From Christensenella sp. UBA4636 (lineage in GTDB: Bacteria > Bacillota > Clostridia > Christensenellales > Borkfalkiaceae): DNA of 41,891 nucleotides. Made by a program: the position numbers and the translations under genes. Shown piece after piece: positions 30,766-38,802 of the stretch; the stretch's first letter is position 1, and each line of letters begins with the position of its first letter. The DNA lies in NCBI GenBank assembly GCA_002405915.1, contig DHMS01000022.1:1-41891 (forward strand), given 5' to 3'. The notes under the pieces were generated by a model. It saw only the letters and a program-made list of their open reading frames with translations. It had not been told where the DNA came from and made no database searches.

Positions 30766-31301
30766 GCTTCCTTAACGCATTTTTTGATTATTTCGCAAAC
30801 TTCCAAGGGCGATTTATCCGTCGTGTCTATCACGAAGTCATAGTTTCCCATGTCCATGATATCTTGCCCGTAGTATTGGAGATACCTTTTCGCTTCGCTT
30901 GCTCGGCGGCTCAAAAGCCTAAGCATGGCTTCCTCTTCGGACGAATATTTTTCGTCTCCTCTATTGGCGCAGTAAATGCGGCGGGCGGCTTCCCTCGGGT
31001 CGACTTTTAGATAAAAGCTAACGGCAGTCGGCACAAAGTGCCAACTCATTCTCGAATCGAAAATAAAGTTGCCTTTCTTTTGGTTGTAAGCGACGAACAT
31101 ATCGTCGAGCTTTTTATCGAAACTTCTGTCCTTTTCCATAAAGATATTGAACTGCTCGATGGTTAGCCCCATTTTTGCGGCAAGTTCGCGCTGAACGTGT
31201 CCGCCGGAAATTATTTTCGCGCCGAATTCCTTTGACAAAACTTCCGCGATTGTAGATTTTCCGCTGCCTAAATCCCCCGTAAGCGAAATTCTGAATTCCA
31301 T
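30753..31301 (-). CDS. Cytidylate-kinase-like P-loop nucleotide kinase
   Basis: 182 residues. The P-loop GDLGSGKST (9-17), 'ISGGHVQRELAAKMGLT' and the substrate-site 'FDSRMSWHF' followed by 'LKVDPREAARRIYCANRGDE' match the short (archaeal-type, AAA_18/CMP-kinase-like) nucleotide kinases rather than the 220-residue bacterial Cmk. It should transfer phosphate from ATP to a nucleoside monophosphate, likely CMP or dCMP; other targets cannot be excluded. CGAGG precedes the ATG. Its promoter is at 31344-31372 and its terminator overlaps the stop, so it is a single-gene unit between the topoisomerase genes and the sporulation cluster. Confidence 0.8.
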   Translation of the reverse strand: MEFRISLTGDLGSGKSTIAEVLSKEFGAKIISGGHVQRELAAKMGLTIEQFNIFMEKDRSFDKKLDDMFVAYNQKKGNFIFDSRMSWHFVPTAVSFYLKVDPREAARRIYCANRGDEKYSSEEEAMLRLLSRRASEAKRYLQYYGQDIMDMGNYDFVIDTTDKSPLEVCEIIKKCVKEAGSN

Positions 31302-31343
31302 ATTTCCTCGTCAATTAGTAATTTTTAATAAATTTTTTTAACA

Positions 31344-31372
31344 AGTATACTAAATTTTTTCTTTTTCGTCAA
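31344..31372 (-). promoter_or_regulatory. Promoter of the nucleotide kinase gene
   Basis: Minus strand: TTGACG (complement of 31367-31372), 17 bp, TATACT (complement of 31344-31349). Confidence 0.65.
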
Positions 31373-31448
31373 GGCATTTTTGCGCTTTGGCTTTTTTTAA
31401 ACCAAAATACCGCAAATTTCAACAAGTTTTTATGAACTTCGGCGCGGA

Positions 31449-31473
31449 GCGGCGATATTTTTTTTACCGCCGC
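31449..31473 (-). terminator. Hairpin after the topoisomerase A gene
   Basis: GCGGCG (31449-31454) and CGCCGC (31468-31473) flank a T/A-rich loop. No clear T-run follows on the minus strand, so termination is uncertain. Confidence 0.4.
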
Positions 31474-31494
31474 CCTATTCCGAACTAAACTTAA

Positions 31495-33933
31495 TTATTG
31501 ATTGAGTATATCGAGCGAGAAGTAAACTTCCGCCGGCTGGCACGAGCCGACCGTGCGCAAAGTTTTTCCTTTGCTCGTTCTCGAATCCTCCGGGATTTCC
31601 TTAATAGCGGAGAAGTGGTCCGCGCCGAATCTGTCGCTTACGCGAACGTAGCCGTTGTCGTTTTTGAGCGCGGCTGCGGCAAGCACCGCTTCGCACAATC
31701 TTTCGTCGCCAAGTTCAAACACCTTAACGCCCTTTCTTGCGCGCGCAAGCGGGGAGATAGAATCGAGCTTAACGCGCTTAAAGGTTCCGAAAGTCGAACC
31801 CATTGCTAAAAGTTCGCCCTCTCCTATCTGGGTCGCTAAAACGAGAGTATCGTTATCCGCAACGTCCATACCCTTTACGCCGCCCGCGACTCTGCCTTGA
31901 ACGGGGATTTCGCTTATAGCTTTCAAGCCCATGCCGAGCTTGGTAACGAACAAGAGTTTCTTTGTTTCGTCGTAAGTTTCAACGTTCATGAGGCTGTCGC
32001 CGTCTTTGAGTTTTATTGCCTGATAGGTCGATTTTAATACGGTGTATTCTTGCCAGTCGGTGAGTTTTATCATACCCTTTTCTGTGAAGAAGAGGAGCTT
32101 GCCCTCAGGCACTTCCACGCCTTTAACCGCGTACAGAGCCACCGCTTTTTCGCCTTTAAGCGCGTCCTTGAAGATATCTTCAAGCCTTACGCCCTCTATC
32201 GTCGAACCTTTGGAATCGGGCAGAAGTTCGGGGTCTATCTTGAAGCAGTTGCCCCTATCGGTGAACGCGTAAACGAGTTGTTCGCTCGTCGCTTTTACCG
32301 CGGACTTCATTATGTCGCGCGTCGTCGGCTCGGTATCTTCCACGCAACGCTTATAGGAAGCGGCTTTCATTTTGCGTATGCGCCCTTTCGCGTTAACGCA
32401 AACGATAAAGCTTTCCACTTGCTTAACGGCGTTTTCCTTGGCGATATTGATTTCGTCTTCCGTTTCGACGATTTCGCTGCGCCGCTCGTCGCGATACTTT
32501 TTCTTAACGGCAAGCATTTCTTCTTCAACGACTTCGTACTGCTTTGTCTTGCTTGCGATTATAGCTTCGTAAGTCTTGATAAGCTCTTTCAAGTTTTTGA
32601 GTTCGAGCTTTAAGTTGTTTACTTCGAGCTTGGTGAGCCGCGCCAAGCGCAAATCGAGAATGGCGTTAGCCTGCCGCTCGGATAAGCCGAAAGCTTTTCT
32701 CAAATTTTGCCTTGCTGTGGACGTATCGGGCGAAGTTTTGATAATGCGAATAACTTCGTCGATATTGGTAACGGCGATGATAAGCCCTTCCAAAATGTGC
32801 GCGCGTTCCTTTGCTCTGTCGAGGTCGTACTTGGTTCTGCGCAAAACGACTTGACGTTGGAATTCCGTGTAATATTTGAAGATATCCAAAAGCCCGAGCT
32901 GTTGCGGCTTGCCGTCGGCGATAACGACTATGTTTATACCGAAAGAAACTTGCAAATCGGAATACTTAAAGAGCGCGTCGAGAGTTTTTTTGACGTTCGC
33001 GTCCTTTTTGAGCTTGATGACGGCGCGCATGCCGTTTCTGTCCGACTCGTCGTTGATGGAAGCGATATCGGAGAAAAGCTCTTTCTTTTCTTCGCAAAGT
33101 TGGTCTATCTTGGCAAGTAATCTCGCCTTGTTCACGCCGTAAGGAATTTCGTTTATAACGATTGTCTTTTTGTCGCCCTCTTCTTCGAGGTGTAAACGCG
33201 AACGGATAAGTATTTTGCCCTTGCCCGTTTCGTAAGCCTTTTTTATTTCTCCGTTAGAGATTATGTAGCCGCCGGTCGGAAAGTCCGGACCCTTGACTAT
33301 CTTCATCATTTCCTCTAAGCTTATTTTCGGGTTTTTCATGTAAGCGACCGCGCCGTCGATGACCTCGCCCAAGTTATGGGTCGGGATATTCGTAGCAAGC
33401 CCTACGGCAATGCCCGTCGCGCCGTTTACTAAAAGGTTCGGAAATCTTGACGGTAAAACGTCCGGTTCTTTAAGCGAATCGTCGAAGTTGGGGTTCCAGC
33501 GCACCGTGTCCTTTTCGATATCGCGGACGAGTTCGAGCGCGAGAGATTGAAGCTTTACTTCGGTGTAACGCATAGCCGCGGGCGGGTCGCCGTCTACGGA
33601 GCCGAAGTTGCCTTGTCCGTCCACGAGCGGCATACGCATGTTATAAGGTTGCGCCAAACGCACCATAGCGTCGTATACGGAGCTGTCGCCGTGCGGGTGA
33701 TATTTTGCAAGGCAATCGCCGACTACCCTTGCGCTCTTTTTGTAGCCTTTATCGGGGAACATACCTTGTTCGTACATGGAATACACGATACGGCGTTGAA
33801 CGGGTTTTAAGCCGTCCTCTACCCTCGGCAAAGCTCTGTCGAGAATAACATACTCGGCGTAAGGCATCATCGATTGGTGTAAAACGTCCTCTAAGTTATT
33901 GCATATAATATTGTCTTTCGATATTACTTCCAT
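31495..33933 (-). CDS. parC: Type IIA DNA topoisomerase subunit A (ParC/GyrA-like)
   Basis: 812 residues. The breakage-reunion domain is complete: 'LPRVEDGLKPVQRRIVYSM', the quinolone-region YHPHGDSSVYD with Ser84 and Asp88 (the residues typical of drug-sensitive enzymes), and the catalytic Tyr123 in AAMRYTEVKL. A coiled-coil region (~420-480) precedes a beta-pinwheel C-terminus. I find no GyrA box (QRRGGKG-type), which is needed for negative supercoiling, so I favour a topoisomerase IV-like decatenase; paralogue assignment remains uncertain. AGAGGA precedes the ATG, and the gene follows the B subunit by 71 bases, a spacer that contains repeat copy C. Confidence 0.88.
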   Translation of the reverse strand: MEVISKDNIICNNLEDVLHQSMMPYAEYVILDRALPRVEDGLKPVQRRIVYSMYEQGMFPDKGYKKSARVVGDCLAKYHPHGDSSVYDAMVRLAQPYNMRMPLVDGQGNFGSVDGDPPAAMRYTEVKLQSLALELVRDIEKDTVRWNPNFDDSLKEPDVLPSRFPNLLVNGATGIAVGLATNIPTHNLGEVIDGAVAYMKNPKISLEEMMKIVKGPDFPTGGYIISNGEIKKAYETGKGKILIRSRLHLEEEGDKKTIVINEIPYGVNKARLLAKIDQLCEEKKELFSDIASINDESDRNGMRAVIKLKKDANVKKTLDALFKYSDLQVSFGINIVVIADGKPQQLGLLDIFKYYTEFQRQVVLRRTKYDLDRAKERAHILEGLIIAVTNIDEVIRIIKTSPDTSTARQNLRKAFGLSERQANAILDLRLARLTKLEVNNLKLELKNLKELIKTYEAIIASKTKQYEVVEEEMLAVKKKYRDERRSEIVETEDEINIAKENAVKQVESFIVCVNAKGRIRKMKAASYKRCVEDTEPTTRDIMKSAVKATSEQLVYAFTDRGNCFKIDPELLPDSKGSTIEGVRLEDIFKDALKGEKAVALYAVKGVEVPEGKLLFFTEKGMIKLTDWQEYTVLKSTYQAIKLKDGDSLMNVETYDETKKLLFVTKLGMGLKAISEIPVQGRVAGGVKGMDVADNDTLVLATQIGEGELLAMGSTFGTFKRVKLDSISPLARARKGVKVFELGDERLCEAVLAAAALKNDNGYVRVSDRFGADHFSAIKEIPEDSRTSKGKTLRTVGSCQPAEVYFSLDILNQ

Positions 33934-33958
33934 TATTGTTTCCTCTTAAAACAGTGAG

Positions 33959-33981
33959 ATAATCGACTTATAGCGCGACTT
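33959..33981 (-). repeat. Intergenic 15-bp motif, copy C (between the topoisomerase genes)
   Basis: In gene sense: AAAGTCGCG then CTATAAGTCGATTAT, starting about 23 bases past the B-subunit stop and ending about 25 bases before the A-subunit ATG. Confidence 0.75.
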
Positions 33982-34004
33982 TTATATTTTGCCGCATATA
34001 TATA

Positions 34005-35963
34005 TCAGTCTTGATTTCTTATCTCGAAGTTGTCCTCCTTGTTAAAGTCGGCATGGGTTTGAATATAGATTTTTCTTTCTTCAAGCCCGTCGCCCATAAG
34101 TATGGTGATAAGCCTTTCCGCTTCCGCCGCGTCTTCGAGCGTTACGCGCATAAGCACGCGCGAACGTGGGTTCATAGTCGTTTCCCACAGTTGCGACGGG
34201 TTCATTTCGCCGAGACCTTTGTAGCGTTGGAGCGAATAGCCGCGCCCGACGATATCAATCTTCTTTTTGAGTTCTTTATCGTCGTAAGCGTATTCGACGA
34301 TATCGCGCTTGAACACCTTATACAGCGGCGGCATGCCGATGTAAACGTGACCTTCCTGAATGAGCGGGCGCATGTAGCGGAAGAAAAAGGTTAAAAGTAT
34401 CGCCCTGATGTGCGCGCCGTCCTGGTCCGCGTCGGAAAGGATAATAACTTTGTCGTATCTAAGCCCCGATATATCGAAGTCCTTGCCGATACCGGTGCCG
34501 AGCGCGGAGATTATCGAACGGATTTCTTCGTTCTTCAAAACATCCTCTATACGCTTCTTTTCGGCGTTCATAGGTTTGCCGCGGAGAGGAAGTATCGCCT
34601 GGTGTTGACGGTCGCGACCTTGTTTTGCGCTGCCGCCCGCCGAATCGCCTTCGACTATAAACACTTCGTTAAGCGCGGCTTTTCTCGACGAGCAGTCGGA
34701 AAGTTTGCCTACGAGCTTAGCGTTGTCCGCACCGGATTTTGCGCGCGCCAAGTCTTTCGCCTTTTTGGCGGCGTTTCTCACGTTAGCCGCGGCAAGAGCC
34801 TTTTGTATCATTATGTCAAAGCTTGCGTTCTGCTTTTTGCCTTTCATTATCTTGTCCAGCTCTTCAACCGTAACCGTTTCGACTACGGGGCGCACTTCGG
34901 GGTTGCCGAGCTTTGTTTTGGTCTGTCCCTCGAACTGAACGTTTTTCATTTTTATGGAGATTATTGCCGTCATGCCCTCGCGGAAGTCCTCGCCCAAAAG
35001 GTTGGCGTCCTTATCCTTCAAAAGGTTGCGCGAGCGCGCGTAATCGTTCATTATTTTAGTTATGCCCGACTTAAAGCCTACTTCATGCATACCGCCCTCG
35101 CCCGTCGGAATGTTGTTGACGAACGAGAAAACGCTTTCGGTAAAACTATCCGTGTGCTGAATGGCGAATTCCACTTTTATTCCGTTCTTTTCCGCAGCGG
35201 CGTATACGGGCGGCTGATAAAGGCAAGTTTTACCCTCGTTAAGGTATTTTACAAAATCGACTATGCCGCCCTCGTAATGATAATATTTTTCGACGGCGGG
35301 GGTCTTTCTTTCGTCGGTGAAATAAATATTTACTCCTTTATTTAAGAAAGCAAGTTCCTTTAAGCGTTTGCCTATCGTTTCTTCGTTGAACACTACGTCC
35401 TCAAACACGGTCGCGTCGGGCTTAAAACGAACGAGCGAACCCGTCTTTTTGGTCTTTTCCTTAGTGTCTACAAGCGGACCCTGCGGTACGCCCGCGTGGA
35501 TTTTGCCCGTCTTTTTGTCGACCCAGCTCGAAAAAGCCATTTTGTATATATTCTTTTTGTAAACTTCGACGGTGAGCCATTCGGAAAGCGCGTTAGTAAC
35601 CGACGCGCCTACGCCGTGAAGTCCGCCCGAATAGTTGTAGTTATCGTCGCCGAACTTGCCGCCCGCATGGAGCTGCGTGAAAACGACTTCCACGCCCGAA
35701 ACTTTCGCCACCGGGTGTATGTCAGTCGGTATACCTCTGCCGTTATCCTCTACAGAAGCCGAGCCGTCGGGATAAAGCGTAACCTTTATAGTGTCCGCAA
35801 AGCCGTTCGCCGCTTCGTCGATAGCGTTGTCGACGATTTCCCACAAAATGTGATGAAGCCCTTTCGTACCCGTGCTGCCGATATACATACCGGGGCGCAT
35901 ACGGACCGCTTCCAAGCCTTCGAGTATCTTAATTTTATCCGCTGTATATTCGCCTTTTACCAT
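34005..35963 (-). CDS. parE: Type IIA DNA topoisomerase subunit B (ParE/GyrB-like)
   Basis: 652 residues. GHKL ATPase domain ('EGLEAVRMRPGMYIGSTGTKGLHHILWEIVDNAIDEA', 'DNGRGIPTDIHP', 'GGKFGDDNYNYSGGLHGVGASVTNALS'), transducer domain, then TOPRIM ('VFIVEGDSAGGSAKQGRDR', 'ILSDADQDGAHIRAILLTFFFRYMRPL') and the tail 'YKGLGEMNPSQLWETTMNPRSR'. The TOPRIM motif reads DADQDG, where Gln replaces the usual Val (GyrB) or Thr (ParE). GGAGG precedes the ATG. Together with the A subunit it forms the heterotetramer that passes one DNA duplex through another. An ArsR-type regulator gene lies 60 bases upstream on the same strand. Confidence 0.92.
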   Translation of the reverse strand: MVKGEYTADKIKILEGLEAVRMRPGMYIGSTGTKGLHHILWEIVDNAIDEAANGFADTIKVTLYPDGSASVEDNGRGIPTDIHPVAKVSGVEVVFTQLHAGGKFGDDNYNYSGGLHGVGASVTNALSEWLTVEVYKKNIYKMAFSSWVDKKTGKIHAGVPQGPLVDTKEKTKKTGSLVRFKPDATVFEDVVFNEETIGKRLKELAFLNKGVNIYFTDERKTPAVEKYYHYEGGIVDFVKYLNEGKTCLYQPPVYAAAEKNGIKVEFAIQHTDSFTESVFSFVNNIPTGEGGMHEVGFKSGITKIMNDYARSRNLLKDKDANLLGEDFREGMTAIISIKMKNVQFEGQTKTKLGNPEVRPVVETVTVEELDKIMKGKKQNASFDIMIQKALAAANVRNAAKKAKDLARAKSGADNAKLVGKLSDCSSRKAALNEVFIVEGDSAGGSAKQGRDRQHQAILPLRGKPMNAEKKRIEDVLKNEEIRSIISALGTGIGKDFDISGLRYDKVIILSDADQDGAHIRAILLTFFFRYMRPLIQEGHVYIGMPPLYKVFKRDIVEYAYDDKELKKKIDIVGRGYSLQRYKGLGEMNPSQLWETTMNPRSRVLMRVTLEDAAEAERLITILMGDGLEERKIYIQTHADFNKEDNFEIRNQD

Positions 35964-36023
35964 GTTTTCCTCCGTTGTTTTTTATTTTTGGTGATATTTT
36001 TCGGTGTTTTAATTTTTGGCGTT

Positions 36024-36581
36024 TTATTCATTCTTTCGTTCTTTGCCTCCTCCGTCCTTTTGGGCTTTATAGAACTTTCCGTTCTTTTCAAAAAGGATTC
36101 CGAGCGAAAGCATTTCGTTTTTCGCCGTCAGAAAATCGTCGCACACGTCGGCGATTTTCAAAAGCGTTTCGCCGTCCGTATAGCCTTTGCCTTTCTTGAA
36201 GTTTTCGGCTATCTTTTCGTAAACGACTATTCGCCGCTTGCTCTGCACGGGCAAAGTTTTCACCCTGCCGCCGACAAAGCACTCGTCCTCCACGCATTTT
36301 TCGAAAGCCCCCGTGTCGGGCGGGCTTACCGAAGAGAGAATGGAACCTACGGAAAGCTTCAAAAACCCCTCGTCAACGTAAAACACGCGGTAGTACTGCT
36401 CCTTTTTCGCCCGCACAATCCCCGCGTTTTCAAGCTTTTTCAGGTGAAAACTTACGGTTGACGGCGAAGTATTAAGTTGTAAGGAAAGCTCTTCCGCAAA
36501 CGACGGTTTTTTGATAAGCAGCGTTAAAATTTTAAGCCGCGCCTCGTCCGAAAGGGCTTTAAAAACAAGCTCCGCGTTCAT
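36024..36581 (-). CDS. ArsR-type winged-helix regulator with DUF2087 C-terminal domain
   Basis: 185 residues. Residues 1-75 are an ArsR-like winged helix ('VFKALSDEARLKILTLLIKKPSFAEELSLQLNTSPSTVSFHLKKLENAGIVRAKKEQYYRVFYV'). No metal-binding ELCV-type Cys motif is present in the recognition helix. The C-terminal half ('LPVQSKRRIVVYEKIAENFKKGKGYTDGETLLKIADVCDDFLTAKNEMLSLGILFEKNGKFYKAQ') fits DUF2087. The family's ligands are unknown. The leader contains a palindrome and direct repeats around its promoter, suggesting autoregulation; the ATG has no clear SD. The B-subunit gene 60 bases downstream may be part of its transcript. Confidence 0.82.
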   Translation of the reverse strand: MNAELVFKALSDEARLKILTLLIKKPSFAEELSLQLNTSPSTVSFHLKKLENAGIVRAKKEQYYRVFYVDEGFLKLSVGSILSSVSPPDTGAFEKCVEDECFVGGRVKTLPVQSKRRIVVYEKIAENFKKGKGYTDGETLLKIADVCDDFLTAKNEMLSLGILFEKNGKFYKAQKDGGGKERKNE

Positions 36582-36597
36582 TTTTACTTTGATGATT

Positions 36598-36682
36598 ATC
36601 GAATTAGATTTTATTTTTTATCTATATGATTATAGATTTTAATAATCGACATTTATTATTATATCTATCGAATTAAATTTTG
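36598..36682. promoter_or_regulatory. Putative operator region of the ArsR/DUF2087 gene
   Basis: Direct repeats ATCGAATTAGATTTTA (36598-36613) and ATCGAATTAAATTTTG (36667-36682, touching the -35) flank a palindrome ATCTATA-TGAT-TATAGAT (36620-36637). Confidence 0.55.
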
Positions 36683-36686
36683 TCAA
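36658..36686 (-). promoter_or_regulatory. Perfect-consensus promoter of the ArsR/DUF2087 gene
   Basis: Minus strand: TTGACA (complement of 36681-36686), 17 bp, TATAAT (complement of 36658-36663). Confidence 0.8.
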
Positions 36687-36689
36687 GGC

Positions 36690-36723
36690 AAAAAAAGGCA
36701 ATCGAGAAAATTTTCTCGATTGC
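36690..36723 (-). terminator. Terminator of the LysM gene
   Basis: A perfect palindrome at 36698-36723 (GCAATCGAG ... CTCGATTGC with AAAATTTT centre), followed on the minus strand by CTTTTTTT. Confidence 0.88.
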
Positions 36724-36752
36724 AAAAATAAAAAGCATAAAAAACACGGCGT

Positions 36753-37007
36753 TTACACGACTTTAAAAGGATACTCGCCCTCTTCTTGCTTTTTCGAAAA
36801 ATCTTCGGGCAGTAAAAGTTTGCCGCAAAAAGCCCCGCTTATAAAAATAGCCGCGCCGACTTTCGGTTCGCACGTTAAGTTATTGTCTTTAATAAGCCGT
36901 TCAATCGGTACTTTAAGTTTTACGGAAACGCCTGCAAGCGTGTCGCCCTCTTCGAAATAATAAATAAAATTTTCTCCGCAGTAAAGCGGCGTTAATAAGT
37001 TGCTCAT
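36753..37007 (-). CDS. Small LysM-domain protein
   Basis: 84 residues. Apart from a short N-terminus (MSNLLTPLYCGEN), the middle part is one LysM motif: 'IYYFEEGDTLAGVSVKLKVPIERLIKDNNLTCEPKVGAAIFI', the usual beta-alpha-alpha-beta with GDTL and a 'P..G..I.I' ending. LysM binds GlcNAc-containing polymers such as peptidoglycan or spore cortex. There is no signal peptide, so it may act inside the mother cell, as with several spore-coat LysM proteins; that is inference. No SD is visible. It is divergent from the SpoVB-like gene by 75 bases. Confidence 0.75.
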   Translation of the reverse strand: MSNLLTPLYCGENFIYYFEEGDTLAGVSVKLKVPIERLIKDNNLTCEPKVGAAIFISGAFCGKLLLPEDFSKKQEEGEYPFKVV

Positions 37008-37082
37008 ACGAAGAATATATTAAAGCGACGGCTAAAAAATAACCTATCGGTAAATATTCGACCGTCAAGTTTAAGGTGAAAA

Positions 37083-38624
37083 ATGAAAAAGCTTTATCGC
37101 ACCGTCGCATTCGTAACCATACTTTCCTGCGCGGAAAGGTTCATCGGGTTTATTTACAGAATTTTTCTTTCGCGCTACGTGGGCGCGGAAGGGCTTGGGC
37201 TATATCAAATCGCGCTATCCGTCGCGGGCGTTGTAGTGACTCTTACCGCGAGCGGAATACCCGTAACGGTGTCGAGGCTTATGATAAAGGAAAAATCCTT
37301 AAAGGGCAGTAAAGCGGGGGCGGACGTTGTGACCGCGGGCATTATAGCCGCGCTCGTCGTGAGCGTTCCCGTGTGCCTTTTTCTCTACTTCGGCAAGCCA
37401 TTTTTAAAGGGCATTTTCGCCGACGAAAGGTGTTACGATGTGCTTTTAATTATGCTCCCCGGAATAGTGCTAACGTCCGTTTACGCAGTTATACGCGGGT
37501 TTTTCTGGGGAAACAGGTATTACGGCGCGTACTCCGTCATCGAACTTATAGAAGAGCTTAGCATGTTCGCGGCGGGCGTTATAATCATCACCAAAACGCA
37601 CAACGCTTTTTCTTCGGCAATCGGGGCGGGGCAAGCCGTGCTTATTTCTTACGTAGTTTCGTTCGTCATTTCAACGATTACATTCGTCGTGAAAAGCGGG
37701 CGCATCGCAAGCCCGATAAAGCAATTCCGCCCGCTCGTATCTTCCGCTTCGCCCATAACGCTAACCAAAACGCTAACATCTTTGACGGGCTTTTTAGTCG
37801 CGCTCGTTATCCCCGCAAGGCTCGCTTCTTCGGGCATAAGCTCGGCGGAAGCGACGAAGAGCTTCGGCGAACTCACGGGCATGGCTTTGCCTCTTTTATT
37901 TATTCCGTCCACGATAATAGGCTCAATCGCGCTCGTTTCTCTGCCGGAAATTTCCGAAAGCTATTACTCGGGCAACTCGGAAACGCTCGTAAAAGGCGTA
38001 AAAACGGCGTTTTGTTGTTCGCTTTTCATCTCTGCTTTAATAATTCCCGTGTTTTTCGCTTGCGGCAAGGATATAGGCGAATTTATTTACGGAAACGCGC
38101 AAGCAGGCAAGTATCTTTCCGCGTCGGCGATAATAATGCTTCCTATGAGCGCGTCTATGATTTGTTGCAGCGTTTTAAACTCCCTCGGCAAGGAAAAGTT
38201 GACGCTTCTCAACTTTCTTGCGGGCGCCGCGTGCATGTTCGCCGTAATATGGTTTTTAACGGCGAAAATCGGCATTTATTCGCTTATCGTCGGCTACGGC
38301 GTAAGTTTTACCGTCACCGCGCTTTTGGACTTTTTATTGACCGTTAAAAGCCTCAAAAACAAAGGCGGATTGAAAAAATCTTTCTTCTTGACTTTCCTTT
38401 ATATACTCCCCGCTTCGGCGTTTTCCTACTTTTTAAACGGCTTACTCTCGAAAGTTTTGAGCGGATTTTTCCTTATACTGACCGTCGGCATAGTTTCCGC
38501 GGCGTTCACGTTTGCGCTTTTGTCCGTCGGCGGCGCAATGGATATAAAGGAGCTTTTCCCTTTCTTAAAAAATTTGAGAACAAAAAAAGAAAAGCCTGCC
38601 GTTTCGCTTGACAAGGCAAAGTAA
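37083..38624 (+). CDS. SpoVB/MurJ-like polysaccharide flippase (MOP superfamily)
   Basis: 513 residues, about fourteen transmembrane helices. The N-terminus 'AFVTILSCAERFIGFIYRIFLSRYVGAEGLGLYQIALSVAGVVVTLTASGIPVTVSRLM' is characteristic of the SpoVB group of MOP (polysaccharide biosynthesis) transporters. These flip lipid-linked precursors; in B. subtilis SpoVB is needed for spore cortex synthesis and related proteins handle lipid II. AAGGTG precedes the ATG. The neighbouring LysM gene and the sporulation cluster fit a cortex role. It could also be a general lipid II or polysaccharide flippase, so no gene symbol is given. Confidence 0.88.
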   Translation: MKKLYRTVAFVTILSCAERFIGFIYRIFLSRYVGAEGLGLYQIALSVAGVVVTLTASGIPVTVSRLMIKEKSLKGSKAGADVVTAGIIAALVVSVPVCLFLYFGKPFLKGIFADERCYDVLLIMLPGIVLTSVYAVIRGFFWGNRYYGAYSVIELIEELSMFAAGVIIITKTHNAFSSAIGAGQAVLISYVVSFVISTITFVVKSGRIASPIKQFRPLVSSASPITLTKTLTSLTGFLVALVIPARLASSGISSAEATKSFGELTGMALPLLFIPSTIIGSIALVSLPEISESYYSGNSETLVKGVKTAFCCSLFISALIIPVFFACGKDIGEFIYGNAQAGKYLSASAIIMLPMSASMICCSVLNSLGKEKLTLLNFLAGAACMFAVIWFLTAKIGIYSLIVGYGVSFTVTALLDFLLTVKSLKNKGGLKKSFFLTFLYILPASAFSYFLNGLLSKVLSGFFLILTVGIVSAAFTFALLSVGGAMDIKELFPFLKNLRTKKEKPAVSLDKAK

Positions 38625-38637
38625 AAAGTAATAGAAT
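38608..38637 (+). promoter_or_regulatory. Promoter of the folT riboswitch transcript
   Basis: TTGACA (38608-38613), 18 bp, TAGAAT (38632-38637), overlapping the spoVB-like stop codon. A start near 38643 would begin the RNA right at the riboswitch. Confidence 0.65.
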
Positions 38638-38640
38638 ATG

Positions 38641-38749
38641 TGTCGCAGAGTAGCACCAAAAGCGTTAAGTGCCGTATAACGGGATGTTGAATACGGACGA
38701 AAAGGCTTTTTGCCTTGCGGTTTTTGGGCGCATCCAATGCTAACGCATA
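38641..38749 (+). ncRNA. Tetrahydrofolate (THF-I) riboswitch upstream of folT
   Basis: The conserved THF-I blocks are visible in order: AGAGTAG (38647-38653), GCGTTAAGTG (38662-38671), GGGATGT (38681-38687) and GCATCC (38730-38735). Helices: CCAAAA with TTTTGG (P2), CCGTAT with ATACGG (P3) closing the GGGATGT loop, AAGGC with GCCTT hairpin, and GGATG with CATCC as the pseudoknot. The P1 helix is weak (GCA/TGC plus flanks). Position before an ECF folate transporter gene agrees with the known role: folate excess shuts off uptake. Confidence 0.88.
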
Positions 38750-38772
38750 TTTTATTATACGTTTTTTGTTGG

Positions 38773-38802
38773 AACTCTTCTTCGTTTAGGAGGAGTTTTT
38801 TT
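38773..38802 (+). terminator. Expression platform of the THF riboswitch: terminator that contains the folT SD
   Basis: AACTCTTC (38773-38780) pairs with GAGGAGTT (38790-38797, one G-T pair), followed by T to 38802 and then the ATG. The 3' arm is the ribosome site AGGAGGAG. Upstream, CCAA (38734-38737) with TTGG (38769-38772) and AACG with CGTT offer an alternative helix using the aptamer's 3' strand. Confidence 0.7.

Noticed and set aside
34410..35345. 311-codon plus-strand frame opposite the topoisomerase B gene, and the similar one at 35496-36461
   Set aside because: Mirror of strongly conserved GyrB/ParE and regulator genes; no SD and no recognisable domain.
38710..38802. Upstream ATG for folT adding 31 residues
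   Set aside because: That stretch is the THF riboswitch and terminator; a strong SD precedes 38803.
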